Of a DNA stretch of 64,000 bases, positions 1-11,440 are shown piece after piece. Under the pieces are notes generated by a model that saw nothing but the letters and a program-made list of their open reading frames with translations, searched no databases and had not been told where the DNA came from. Position numbers and translations under genes: made by a program. The stretch covers positions 1,984,001 through 2,048,000 of the forward strand of contig JACONQ010000007.1 in assembly GCA_014281115.1 (NCBI GenBank), written 5' to 3'. This DNA is from Laburnicola sp. R22_1. Lineage: Eukaryota; Ascomycota; Dothideomycetes; Pleosporales; Didymosphaeriaceae. Position 1 is the first letter of the stretch. Each line of letters opens with the position of its first letter.

Positions 1-1230
1 GTAATATGTCTAATAGATAATAAAACTAGCCACAGATGCAATGTGCATTAAAAACCTAGGTATAAGGTAATAATTTTAGATACTAGGATGCCAGAGGCAT
101 AAGAAAAGTATAGTATTGTCACAAGAGTAATAAAACTGCTCTTCTTAGAGGGGGGGGTAGTGTGATAAATTAATGTCTAGAGGCGCCGCAGCCCTAAGGC
201 AGGCTGGAGATAACACTTTATCTTCGGCGCTAGCCTAACTAGGCCTAGCACCTAGCGCTTACCACGCGCTCACTATATAGTAGGCGTAGGTAATCACTAG
301 GATTCCTATGCAGTATCTCACCCATAGAGTTTAATTAACTATTATCTTAACTCTAACTATTAATCCTTTATATAGGACAAAATAAGTAAGAATTTAAAGT
401 AAATTCTAAGGACTATAGTAGATACCTAGTTAGTTATAAAGTATTAAATCTTTATAGAATATAAATCCTAGTGTTTAAGTATATAATTACTATATATATT
501 ATTATATTTAATAAAATATTATTCTATAAGGGAAAATCTAATTAAGGTATATTTTATAAAGAAGTAGTAAAGATTATTAAAGTTCTATATAAGGAGAAGA
601 TTAATAATTTAAAAGAAGAGTTAGTAAATATCCTTAATCTTCTTACTATACTAAATAAGTAAGCAAGTACTAAGCAAGTAGAAAATAGTGCTCCTATCTA
701 GCAATCTAAGAGTTTAGCTAGCTAGGCTAGTATTTAAGTAGCTAATAGGACTAATATATAGGTAGCAAGCTTAGCTAATAAGTCGCTAAGAATTTATATA
801 GTTTAAAGCAAGTATATAGGACTTATAATCCTTAAATAAATACTAGAGCTAGGCAATCTAGAGTATAATAAGTTAAAAAATTATAAGGAGACTAATAGCT
901 ACTAAAGTATACACTAATCTTAGCAAGCTAGCTTATTAGATTCTAAAGAGCGTTCTTTTTAAAGTGTGGGGACTAAGAGCTCTATAGCTATCTTTTAATC
1001 TAGCACTAGAAGCTTAATTACGCTAGAGAAAGCAAATAACCTACTAGTAAGCTAAAAGTAAAGGCAAGATTAAGCACCTATAAAATTAAGTAAAACACTC
1101 TAATGTAATAACGTAAATATAGGCATTTAGAATTATTTACCTCTTTAATAATAAAAAGATTATAATTAGTATAATAATACTACTAATTAGCTAGAAAGTA
1201 GGTTAGGTATATATATACTAATTGCTAGTT

Positions 1231-1380
1231 ATATGTGGCGTTATTTTATCTACCTAGGGGTAGGATGATAAAGGCTTTCATCTTAAATAACATAACAAGA
1301 AAAGCAGAGCCCCTGCTTAGTAATTAAAAAAAGGCGTAAAAAGGTAATAAAAAAAAGGCTAGTTGTATAATAAAAAAAGT
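1231..1380 (+). repeat. Dispersed repeat family A, short copy 1
   Basis: This segment begins GTGGCGTTATTTTATCTACC and contains the words AAAGGCTTTCATCTTAAAT and GCAGAGCCCCTGCTTAGTAA. The same ordered words recur near 8627 and 12975 in the same orientation with RIP-type differences. Here similarity stops soon after the A-rich stretch, so this copy is short or more diverged. It may be the end of a transposable element, but I see no coding capacity. Confidence 0.75.
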
Positions 1381-1914
1381 CTAAGATAACTTTCTATTTA
1401 TATATATTCTAGAAGTATAGACAGCCTAGAATAAGTACTAAAAGTATACTATAATAAATTCTATAGTTACTATAGCAATACTTAAAAAAATACTAAGAGT
1501 ATTACCTTTTACTTATTTATGTAGAGATAAGCTACTAAAGCTATCTACCTTATAGAAATACCTTACTAAATATCTACTTAGAAGGCTCTTTAAGTAAGCC
1601 TCTTATATTAAAATTAGGATACTTAAGAAAAAGGAACCTAAATAGTAATCTATTAAGTATAAGCTACTAGATAACTACTTGTATTAAAGTGGGTTTAGAC
1701 CTATAAGTTTAATTAGAATAAGTACTTTCTAAAGTGTAAGGCTTAAATTATTATAAAGAGTAATCTTTAGAATAAGAACTTGCTATAGTTAACCTATATA
1801 GCAACACTTATAGTATAGTTATTTAGAACTAGAATAGTAATTATAGTAGAAAATAATTTAGAGATTGTTTAATATAATATAGTAGGAGTATTCTTAAACA
1901 CTTATTAAAGATTT

Positions 1915-2012
1915 TTATTGTGTAGAGATTCTACCCAAGGTTAAGTCTATACTATATATAAAGAGGAGTAAAATAGGAGGCACTATAACCTAGTATCTAG
2001 TACATAGTAGTA
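1915..2012 (-). repeat. Inverted partner of the segment at 10112-10207
   Basis: Read on the minus strand, this segment gives CTAGGTTATAGTGCCTCC, then a TTTTACTCCT word, then a TATATATAGT-type word, then GACTTAACC and AGAATCTCTA. The same words occur in order on the plus strand at 10112-10207. The two lie about 8 kb apart in opposite orientation, as expected for two copies of one element (for example LTRs of insertions in opposite directions). Confidence 0.75.
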
Positions 2013-2139
2013 GTAATAAAATATATAGTTTTTTTTTTACGACTAAGGGGTTTCTAATAAAATTATTACAATAATAGTAGTTATCCCTCCTACTATTATT
2101 AACACAGAAAAGCGTTTTAAGGTAGTATTAATAAAAAGG

Positions 2140-3135
2140 GGTTAGCGCGTTATAAGTGAGCTAAGCGAGCTTAGTAGGCTTAGCGCGCCTACTCTAACTA
2201 AAGAAAATCTATATATAAAACTATATATAAGGCTATACTACTATACTATAGTTTGGAGTAGGGGGAAGATATAAAATAGCGCTGGCGCTATAATTCTGCA
2301 ACTATTATCTCTCTCCTTTACTATTATCCTTAAAGATATTACTAGAAATAATAGCTATTATATTAGTAGGTTTATGCTACTTATAAGATATATACTAGGT
2401 AGGAGCTTATATACACTATAGGTACACTAACACTGTATCTCTATAGTAAAATTAATCTTAAGACTTCTACTACTATTATTCTATTTTCTACTATCTTTCT
2501 AGGCCCTAGTACTAACGTCGCCTAAAAGTATAATTCCTATCTACTTGCTACTATTACTAGGTCTACACTAAAGTACCGCTCTATCTATAAAATTATTAAT
2601 AGGTTAAAGTAGAAGTTATGCCTTAGTCTAGATAAGGTAGTTCTAGTGTACTAGTTAGACTAGTAATAGATTAGTAACTATAGGCGTAGTAATAAATATA
2701 AAGACCTACTATACCTATAACGCCTTGTGTTACTATATATTAAGAAGGAGATAAATAAGAGTAGAATTAAAGGTAGTAAAAAGAAAATAAAGGTGTTTAT
2801 TAATAAGTTATAGGGGAGGAGAGTATTGCGTAGATGCATTAGATCCTTATAGTTATAGCGTTAAATAGTAAGCTAGTAAGCGCGTTATATAAGTATGCTA
2901 TGTAGCGGCGTATAAATATAGTGTAATTACTAATAATAGTAATAATAAAGTAAGAGTTAGTTTTCTATGCATGCTTTAAGTAACTTTTAATAGGTGTTAG
3001 AGCACTTATAGATATTAGACGAGTGCGCAGTTTATAAATTATCCTTATAAACTATTATTGCGTTAGTAGAGACTTAGTAGACTATATTTTTAGGCGCTAG
3101 ACTAGAGCGGCCTTTCTATCCCAACCTATGTAGGC
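2140..3135 (+). repeat. Possible diverged relative of repeat family A
   Basis: This stretch shares scattered words with the family A long copies: a TACTAGTTAGACTAGTA block near 2650, a short region rich in TTAATAAG near 2800, and a similar G+C-richer head near 2150. Similarity is too patchy by eye to align end to end. It is either an older, more heavily mutated copy or only compositional resemblance. Confidence 0.35.
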
Positions 3136-3239
3136 TCAAATTAAAAAAAGGAGATTAAAATGGATAATTAACACTAAATAAATAATGCGACCAATAAAAT
3201 ATATATAAAATAATAATAATTTATTATTAGAATTTAATA

Positions 3240-3780
3240 TAATAGTATTATTAATAGCAGTTAATAAATAGTCTACTATCTAGTATAACTAAGTCATATG
3301 TTATCTCTTAACTAGTAGACTATTAGAGAGCTGTAGTAGAGCGCAGAGTTGCAACTATAGTTTGCTGTACATATATTATATAAGTCTCTTATAATATTTA
3401 TAATGTCTAAAAATTCTTCTCCTTTAATATATATAATACTAAGTCTTTTAAATTTAACTTTTTAATATATATAGTAAGCTAGCTTTCTAGCATTCTAAGA
3501 TTAAGTTGTCTAATATCTACAATTAGATAGCTACTAAAGAATTTAAAACTAGTATAGATAACTAGCTAGGCAATATTAGCTATCTAGCCTACCTACTATA
3601 AGATATAGTTAAGGCAGGCCTGCTAGAAAACTAGATTAATTATATTATTCTAGAGGTTATAACTAATAATTTATTTAGACTATATATTATCTTTACACAA
3701 CTTTAGATCTTTAAATATAAGGCTATTTTTTTATATAGAGGCCTAAGTAATAATAGAGCAATATTTATATAATAATAATA
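3240..3780 (+). repeat. Dispersed repeat family B, copy 1
   Basis: This segment starts with the words AATAAATAGTCTACTAT and CTCTTAACTAGTAGACTATT and continues through a CTAGCATTCTAAGATTA block and CAATATTAGCTATCTAGCCT. The same order occurs at 10437-10990 with RIP-type differences. The TAGTCTACTAT and TAGTAGACTATT words form a local inverted repeat near the start. It lies upstream of the decayed Copia pol fragment, so it may be the LTR plus gag part of that element (inference). Confidence 0.75.
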
Positions 3781-3884
3781 GCTTCTTACTATTATACTAT
3801 TAGTAAGGCTAGGGGATAGACTAAAATATAGTAGTAGGTAACTATTAGAGAAAAAGAGGGTATTTCTTATATATTGCTAAAGCG

Positions 3885-4050
3885 CGCGCGTACAGCTATA
3901 GTAAAAAAAGCTCTTAGTAGTAGTTAAGATTTTATAGGCGTATTAGGATAATAAAAAGTAAGGGTAGTAGTATAATAAAGGTAAAAGTAAGTAGTAGTAA
4001 AGGAAGTATAAAGAAAATAGGTAGTGGCAAGGTCCTAGAAGATAGTATAT
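3885..4050 (+). repeat. Dispersed repeat family C, copy 1
   Basis: This segment contains AGCTATAGTAAAAAAAGCTC, a TATAGGCGTATTAGGATAAT block, and AAAGGTAAAAGTAAGTAGTA, all of which recur in the same order at 7810-7985. It ends shortly before the (ATT)n tract. No coding sense is visible. Confidence 0.7.
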
Positions 4051-4117
4051 AGCTTGCTAGTTGTAAGGAGACATTTACTATAGAAGAGTAATAAAATAGT
4101 TAGGTTAGTTACTATTA

Positions 4118-4578
<461 letters not shown>

Positions 4579-4589
4579 AATTATTATTA

Positions 4590-4672
4590 TTAAAGAAATT
4601 ATTAATTACGTAACACAGTGGTTAGTTAAACAGCCAGCCTAGGATTATATAACATTATAGATTAACCCTAGG
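4590..4672 (+). repeat. Duplicated 3' flank of (ATT)n tract, copy 1
   Basis: This flank carries AATTATTAATTACGTAACAC, GTGGTTAGTTAAACAGCCAG, CCTAGGATTA and an AGATTAACCCTAGGGAGAAT end. The same words occur in order after the second tract. The pairing of a fixed roughly 85-bp body with a trinucleotide tail suggests a small non-autonomous element. An AGTGGTTAG word resembles a tRNA A-box region, but no cloverleaf can be drawn with confidence. Confidence 0.7.
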
Positions 4673-4734
4673 GAGAATCTTAAATACTTATATTATAGCT
4701 AAAAACCTAGTTATCTAAGCTTCTAAATAGGTTT

Positions 4735-5450
4735 AAGTAATATAGCAAGTGCGTGTCCCTTAATTAAGCTTTATATAGATTAAGAGACTTGCTACTACTC
4801 TAGTATAAGAAGTTCTTAGAATTGCTAAAATTTATAAAACTTACTATAGTAAAAGAAGAACCTTATTTATTTATAAATAAAGATTATAGAACCTTAATAC
4901 TCTTTTATATTAATAATATACTTCTAATCTTTAATAAAGCTTATAAAGTAAAGGTATAGAAGTTCTAGAGTTAGGTTAAAATAAAATATAAGATTAAGAA
5001 TTATAGACTAGTTAAATAGTTTCTAGGTATCTAAGTAATCTAAAATTATAAGAATAGAATAATTACGCTTATTTATAATATGTATATTAATAAGATTATA
5101 AAAAGTTTAATCTTAAAGATAGTAGAAGCTTTCCTATAATATCTCTTCTATTAGAAGAGCTTATAAAGAATACTAGGAAAGCAACTAAGTATAAGATTAA
5201 GAGTTACTAGGAATATGTTAGCTTAGTACTATATATAGTAATTATACTTAGGTCTAATATTATATTTGCTATTTTAAAGCTCTTATACTTCCTAATAAAT
5301 TTAAGCAAATAATACTTTATTATAGTTAATTAAGTAATTATATATTTTTAGAAAACGCGCTAGTAGTTTATTTAGTATAGCTAATATAATAGACCTAATC
5401 TTATAATTTACGGCGATGTATTAATAAGATAAAATAGAAGTAGTGTAGTT
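4735..5450 (+). pseudogene. RIP-degraded Ty1/Copia reverse transcriptase remnant
   Basis: Reading through stops on the plus strand gives Copia landmarks in order: an ALYRLRDLLLL stretch near 4768 (family form ALYGLRQSPLLWY), an LFYINNILLIFN stretch near 4899-4935 (the YVDD active-site region, with both Asp changed to Asn), and FLGI near 5020. These are followed by a YNMYINKII stretch and, near 5250, a segment resembling the conserved region after the polymerase domain. Stops are TAG or TAA and Asp to Asn changes are frequent, as RIP produces. This is a dead polymerase fragment; gag, integrase and clear LTRs are not identifiable here. Confidence 0.75.
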
Positions 5451-5639
5451 AATTAATTAATTGTGTTGTCTCTATTAGAGAAGCCTAGCTATTGCGAAAA
5501 GTATCTATCTAGTGCTAAGACGCACTAGTACTATTTCGGATTGTATAGGGGTAGTGTAAAATAGTAGTGCGCTAGTCTCTTTTAATTTTATAGTAAAATA
5601 CTATAATATATACTAACTACTAACGTATTAGATTATTAA

Positions 5640-7470
5640 GTGCATAGGACTACTAAATGCACGCTTCCTACCAAAATCGCGAAATCTTTAACACGCGATA
5701 TCTCTACTAATATAGTAGCTATTAAGGCAGCTCTTGCAGCTATTAAATCGCTAGAATTTCTAGAAAAAGGTAATTACGCGCAAATTACAAAAGACTTTAG
5801 TGTTAACTACTTAACTCTATTGTGGCGCGCGTGCGGGATTTCTAGATTAATAGCTACCCGCTTTAAAAATTAATAATTACTTAATAATATCTAGAAAAAG
5901 ACCCTTATATAGTATATTTAGTACCTTAGCTCTAATAGGCTACCTCCTACACTTAATATAATACGAAATTTTGTATTAGAAATAGCTAAAAGATCTCTAG
6001 GCGCGAAGTAGCTAACGCGCTTTATAGAGCGCCATAAGCTTAACCTAATTCTGTAATAGACCTTTAGCCTTAACTCTTAGCACTATAAAGCTAATTCTGC
6101 CTTTAAATATATGCTGTACTTTAACTTATTAAAGCGTAAAATTAAGTAATATAACGTTAACGCGCGGCATATTTATAATATAGATAAAAAAGGCTTTCTT
6201 ATTAGAGTGCTTAGCAAATTAAAGAGAGTCTTCTTACGCAGCTATTTTAACAGCCGGAGAGCTTGGAATATGCTATAGGACGGCAATTACAAGTAGATAA
6301 TATTAATAGCCTATATTTACGCTAATAGAACTGCGCTTACTTTAGCGTTAATTTACTAGGCTATATTTAGCAATATATAAGACACCTAACTATAGGATTT
6401 TAACACTTAAAATTACTAGGCCTTTTTTATGTCCTCTCTGTTAGGCTAGACTAATAATAATATTGGCCTTAGCTGGCTTAAGCAGGTGTTTAACTACGAG
6501 ATAAAGGCAAAGGCAAGAACGTTCTATTATTTCTTAATCCTTAACAGCTATAGATCTTACATAATAATAGAATTTATTAATTTCTATAATACTAAGAAGA
6601 TCCTACTTGCTATATTTCTGCCTTATAGTACCTATACACTTTAGCTACTTAATATTAGGGTGTTTAGCCCTCTAGTAGCTACGTACTTTACTAGTCTTGC
6701 ACGCTTTATAATAGGTTACTAAGGGCTCTCTAGTATTATAAAAAGGGACTTTTAGTAGCTATTTTAAGCTGTCTGGGATTGCTTACTAACTAAAAAGACT
6801 ATTCTAAGCGCCTTTGCAGCTACTAGGCTTGCGCCTTTTAATTCTAATAAAATTCTTACGCGATTCCACTCCCTATAACGTGAGCGCCTATCCTTAAATA
6901 GAAGTAGCTTATTTATACTTAGCGTAAGCAACTAGCTAAAAATTAAGAGTCTTTTACATAAGGCTATTAAGGATATATATAATTTATAGGCTATAAAGCT
7001 TGCTTACATAGTCTATATAATTGCTGCTAAAAATTAGCTCTTAAAGTATAAAAATAAGCAGCGCCACTAGTAGGACAAAGCTTTATAGCTAAAAGCGCTA
7101 GAGGACTATAATAGTAGAGCTGTATTTTAGTCGCTGGCAAAGGTCTAGAAAGCTTAGGACTTTTAGGCTAAAAAAGAGGCGAAGGAGATAACAATACAGC
7201 TTTAGAAAGATAAGGAGATAAAGCTTAGAAAGTAGTAAAAGCTTTAAAAGGCAGCTCTACTAGAGGAGAGACGCTAGAAGAGAGCTGCCACTAAAGAGAA
7301 GCGCACTTAGGAGCGTAAGCAAAAGGCCCTTAAAGCTTAGAAAGCGCGTAAGGCCTAGGCAATAGAAAAGCAACTTCGCAATAAGCTTAAAGCTTCTAAA
7401 AAGGGTAATTAGAGACGCCTTAAGCCTGATATATTAAGTATAAAGGATATTAAGTATATACAGCCTAAGT
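5640..7470 (+). pseudogene. RIP-degraded pogo/Fot1-type DDE transposase
   Basis: The intact 5' frame (5640-5873) encodes a helix-turn-helix of the pogo type, with ALAAIKSLE and GNYAQITKDFSV in the positions of the psq/CENP-B-like DNA-binding domain. Reading on through stops gives RFIERHKLNL, then NIDKKGFLI (first catalytic Asp region), WTNNNIGLSWLKQVF-type sequence, and FYYFLILNSYRSYI where the family has an LILDGHGSH-like segment. LNIRVFSPL and a basic, Gln/Lys/Glu-rich tail follow. The second catalytic Asp is now Asn and several Gln and His codons have become stop or Tyr, consistent with RIP. The element is dead. Terminal inverted repeats were not found. Confidence 0.85.
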
Positions 7471-7809
7471 TATTGCCTATTAAAGATAGGGTGCCTAATT
7501 CTGGCCCCTTAACGCGTACCCGTAAAATACGCCTCCCCCTCCGCTTTTAGTAGCCAATTAGGTGCTAGAATTACTTAATAAGCTCCTCTAATTATTACTC
7601 TAGAAAATCTGGCGATTTTACAATATATATAGAGCTCTACAGCCTTATCTTTGTAGGTGGCAATTATGCCAAAAACGTATATTTAGTAGGAACGTGCACT
7701 TGCTAACCTAATTCGTTAGTGTATAAAGGCTATATAATTAGATATACTTACTTACTATAATTTATAGTAAAATTATAGTAATTTATAGGAACTATTTATC
7801 TAATAACTA

Positions 7810-7985
7810 GAGTATACACGCGTAGCTATAGTAAAAAAGCTTTTTATAATAGTTAATATTATATAGACGTATAATAGTAATAAGTAAGGTTAGTAGTTAA
7901 AAAGTAATAAGGGTAAAAGTAAGTAGTAGTAGGGAGAGCATAAAGATAGGTAGTAGTAGTAAGGTTCTAGGGGGTAGTATATATA
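7810..7985 (+). repeat. Dispersed repeat family C, copy 2
   Basis: This is a direct repeat of 3885-4050, sharing TAGCTATAGTAAAAAAGCTT, a TATATAGACGTATAATAG block and GGGTAAAAGTAAGTAGTAGT. It follows the pogo-like transposase remnant. The paired copies therefore flank the microsatellite, Copia and pogo segment between 4050 and 7810. Confidence 0.7.
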
Positions 7986-8114
7986 TTGCAAAAATAAGGC
8001 TCTATAGTTATATACGTAGAGCTTATATAATATTTCTAAGCTTAGCTAAAATAGCTAAGAGCTTATCTATATATAGGCTAGTAAATAGGTATAGGTTAGA
8101 ATTAAGGTCTTATA

Positions 8115-8445
8115 TAATCTAACCTAACCTAACCTAACCCTACTTATGTAAGACTCTAATCCTAACTTAGCCCTAGGGTATCTATTTAGTCTGTAATAAA
8201 TAGCTATTATAATTAATTAAAAAAATATTTTAAATAATATTAAACTAAGTTAAATTAAGCTAGGGTCTTACGTAATTAGGTTGGATCTTACGTAATTAGA
8301 TTAGGTATAGGTTAGATTAGGTTTAGGATCTTACGTAATTAATCTAATCTAATCCAAAGTCTGTGCGACCTAACCCAACCTATACCCATAGTCTATACGA
8401 CCCCAACCTAACCCTATACCTAACCTGGGTACCCTAAACCTATTT
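8115..8445. repeat. CCTAAC/GGTTAG-rich segment
   Basis: This segment is packed with CTAACC-like words (for example AACCTAACCTAACCTAACCC at its start) and with the reverse-complement form TAGGTTAG, plus four copies of a TTACGTAATTA word. G+C is higher than in the surrounding sequence. The unit resembles but does not equal the fungal telomere repeat CCCTAA. It may be a degenerate subtelomeric or minisatellite array in both orientations. Confidence 0.6.
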
Positions 8446-8626
8446 ACCAGCCTATCTATATATTAGCCCTAACAGCCTTCTTTTCTTATATAGCTTTCTA
8501 AGTTACTATTTTTAGCTTATTTTTTTATAGTTATAAGTCTAGCACTTAAGAACTATAGGATAATTCTCTCTATCATAGCCTTTAAAAGAAGTCCCGCTCT
8601 AGAGAGTACTATATAGTGTTGATTTA

Positions 8627-9740
8627 TCTATCTAGGGATAGGATAACAAAGGCTTTTATCTTAAATAATATAATAAAAAAAGTAGAGCCCCCTACTTAGT
8701 AATTAAAAAAAGCGTAAGAAGGTAATTATAAAAATATATATTTAAACTACCAAGTAAGCTTAGTAGTTTTAGCGCAAAGCTTCTATATATAAAGTTTTTA
8801 TAAAAAGGCTACTGAGAACTTTAGAGGAGGAATAAAACTTTAGCGTAGTAATACTATAGTTATTTATTCTTTCTTTGCTATTTTAAGTTATAAACTACTA
8901 TCTAGATTATTGTAAATAATATAAGTTATATTAATAGGTATATAATATTCTTATAAGTAGAAAAATGGTAATATATACTAGATACACTATTGCTCTATTA
9001 TTATATTAAGGTTGTTCTTAATAAAATCCCTACTATCTATCTAGGTATTAATAGTGGTTTTGCTAATACTAAGGTACTTGCTAATAGTAAAAAGTATACG
9101 CTAGAGTTCTATATAACTATTATCTAAGTAATAACTACGCTAAAGTTCTATTTTATTTATAAGCTTATTTAGCGCAATAGATAGGTATACTTAACTATTT
9201 ATAAGGATATTCTTATATACTAGTTAGGCTAGTAGCTAGTCTAGTTTATAAAGAATAGTAAGACTATATTCCTACTCTAGTAAACGCAATTTCTTCTTAT
9301 TAGTACTAGAATTCTCTAGTAGGAGATATAAGAGAATAATAAGATTTTTATTAATAAGCTCTAGTATAGTAAGAGTGTTATATAAATCTACAAAATTCTT
9401 CTAGCTATAGTTATAGCTACTACTATATTAGCTTATTTAAGTAAGTACGCTACGTAAGTAGCGTATAAGCGCAAATAGTTAATAATAGTAATACTAGTAG
9501 TAATAATCTAGATAGGCTATATATAGCGTAAGTAAACCTTATATTAAAACTAGAAGCTTATAAGTACTAGAGGGTGTATATAAGTTTAAACTATTATTGC
9601 GTTGTTAAGTAGTGTTTAAGGTTAGTCTTTAATTAGAATTAGGTGCTGTATATAGTAGTATATAATAACCTTCTATCTTAATCTACTTTAACCTTAAACT
9701 AAAAAAAAGGTTAACAAAGGCGTTTAGCAAGCTAACTATA
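8627..9740 (+). repeat. Dispersed repeat family A, long copy 2
   Basis: This roughly 1.1-kb segment parallels 12975-14110. Shared landmarks in order are the GATTTATCTATCTAGGGATAG start, the CAAGTAAGCTTAG word, a CTACTATCTATCTAG word, TAAGGTACTTGCTAATA, and an end of the form TTAACCTTAAACTAAAAAAAGG. The differences are mostly C/T and G/A. No intact protein remains. It is a RIP-mutated copy of an unidentified transposable element. Confidence 0.8.
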
Positions 9741-10111
9741 GAGAGTACTATAACTTTTAAAAAACTTAAGTCTAGGCTTTATTCTTTATAATAGTATTAT
9801 AAGAAGGAAAAGAATTAATAGGCTAATAGTTAAAGTGTGCCTAATACCTTCTTAGGGCTCTTTCCCTTTCTTAGAATATATAAATTACAATTATATAATA
9901 AGTAAAGACTAAAAGTAGTACTAAAACTATTTAAGAAGCTAATAGACCTATTTCTAAAGTAGTATAGTAAGTAAGTACTTTAGACTAGTTAAAAGTATAA
10001 GTATATATAGTAGTAAAGCTTATATAAAAAAATTAGGAAGAAGCTAGATAAATATTATCTAACAGCAATATTAATAATAAAAATTTTATTATTTTGTGTA
10101 TAATTTGTTAC

Positions 10112-10207
10112 TAGTACTCTACGCTAGGTACTAGGTTATAGTGCCTCCTATTTTACTCCTTTTTATATATAGTGTGGACTTAACCTTAGTTAGAATCTCT
10201 ATATAAT
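10112..10207 (+). repeat. Inverted partner of the segment at 1915-2012
   Basis: This segment contains GGTTATAGTGCCTCCTATTT followed by an ACTTAACCTTAG word and AGAATCTCTATATAATAAAG. It matches the minus strand of 1915-2012. The layout (short, non-coding, ending in an A-rich word) would suit part of a retrotransposon LTR, but the ends cannot be fixed by eye. Confidence 0.75.
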
Positions 10208-10436
10208 AAAGATCTTTAATAGTACTTATGCGCTATATTCTATATATTATAAAATCTTTTTCTTTTTATTTACACTCCTTTTAGATATCACTAATTAATA
10301 TTAAAGTTAGTTCTATTATATTATTTTCTTTTCTTATATAATTACTCTATACACTCTTTATACTTACTAGTATAAAGTATTAGATATTAATATCTATATA
10401 GCTAGCTATAGAGTCTCTATTTAATAATAATAATAA

Positions 10437-10990
10437 TTTTGTTATTAATATTTTGCATAGTAGTAATATTAACAGTAATTAATAAATAGTCTACTATTTA
10501 GCATAACTAAGTTATATATCATCTCTTAACTAGTAGACTATTAAAAAGCTATAGTAGAGTGTAAAGTTATAACTATAGTTTACTATATATATAGTATATA
10601 AGTCTACCTACTTTTATAATATCTATAATATCTAAAAATTCTTTTCCTTTAACTTATATAACGCTAAGTCTTTTAAATCTAACTTTTATTATATATAGTA
10701 ATACAATACCTTTCTAGCATCCTAAGATTATATTGTCTAATACCTATAGTTAGATAGCTACTAGAGAATTTAAAACTAGTATAGATAACTAGCTAGGTAA
10801 TATTAGCTATCTAGCCTACCTACTACAAAATATAGTTTAATAGGCAGAGTTGCTAGAGAACTAAATTAATTACACTATTCTGAAGGTTACGCCTAATAAT
10901 TTATTTAGGCTATATATAATCTTTATATAACTCTAGATTCTTAAGTACTAGACTATTCTTTTATATAAAGGCTTAGGCAGAAATATAAAT
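10437..10990 (+). repeat. Dispersed repeat family B, copy 2
   Basis: This is a direct repeat of 3240-3780, sharing the TAGTCTACTAT / CTAGTAGACTATTA inverted words and the GCTATCTAGCCTACCTACTA block. No Copia pol fragment follows here, so this copy is truncated or has lost its pol part. Confidence 0.75.
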
Positions 10991-11239
10991 AAGATCTCTA
11001 CTAGTAAGAAAAGCTAAATTCTTATTACTAATTAATTCTTAGGCATAGTTTAGGATTTCTACTTTAAAGATAACTAACTAGCATAAATTATATTAACTAG
11101 TAATTACTATCTAGTAAGAGACTTTAACTTTATACTTTAAAAATCTTTTTTAAAAGCTTACTAAGCAGCTTACTAAATAGCTTACTAAGCTTTTGTAAAT
11201 TCTAGCTAATAAAAGAGCTTTTTTTGCTAATTAATTAGC

Positions 11240-11440
11240 ATTATTTTAATAGCATAGGTGCTATAGGTGCCCTAGATGCCCTAGGTGTACTAGCAGTATA
11301 GGTGCATATCCTTGCGCAATCTTACGCATACGCACACTAAAAAAAATAGTATTATAGGTGCGCTTAGAGCGCTTTTAGTGCGTAGGTATACAAAGAGCTA
11401 TCTAGGTACTATAGGTGCGCACGCGTGCTTAAAATTTTTC
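11240..11440. repeat. TAGGTGC-word-rich G+C island inside the RIP block
   Basis: About 200 bp contains repeated TAGGTGC / AGGTGC words and GCGC-rich pieces in an otherwise AT-only region. Examples are CATAGGTGCTATAGGTGCCC near 11254 and ACTATAGGTGCGCACGCGTG near 11409. The spacing is irregular, so it is not a simple tandem array. It may be a small element end; I cannot assign it. Confidence 0.45.

Noticed and set aside
4590..4672. A functional tRNA gene in the (ATT)n flank
   Set aside because: Only an A-box-like word is present; no acceptor stem or proper B box could be paired.
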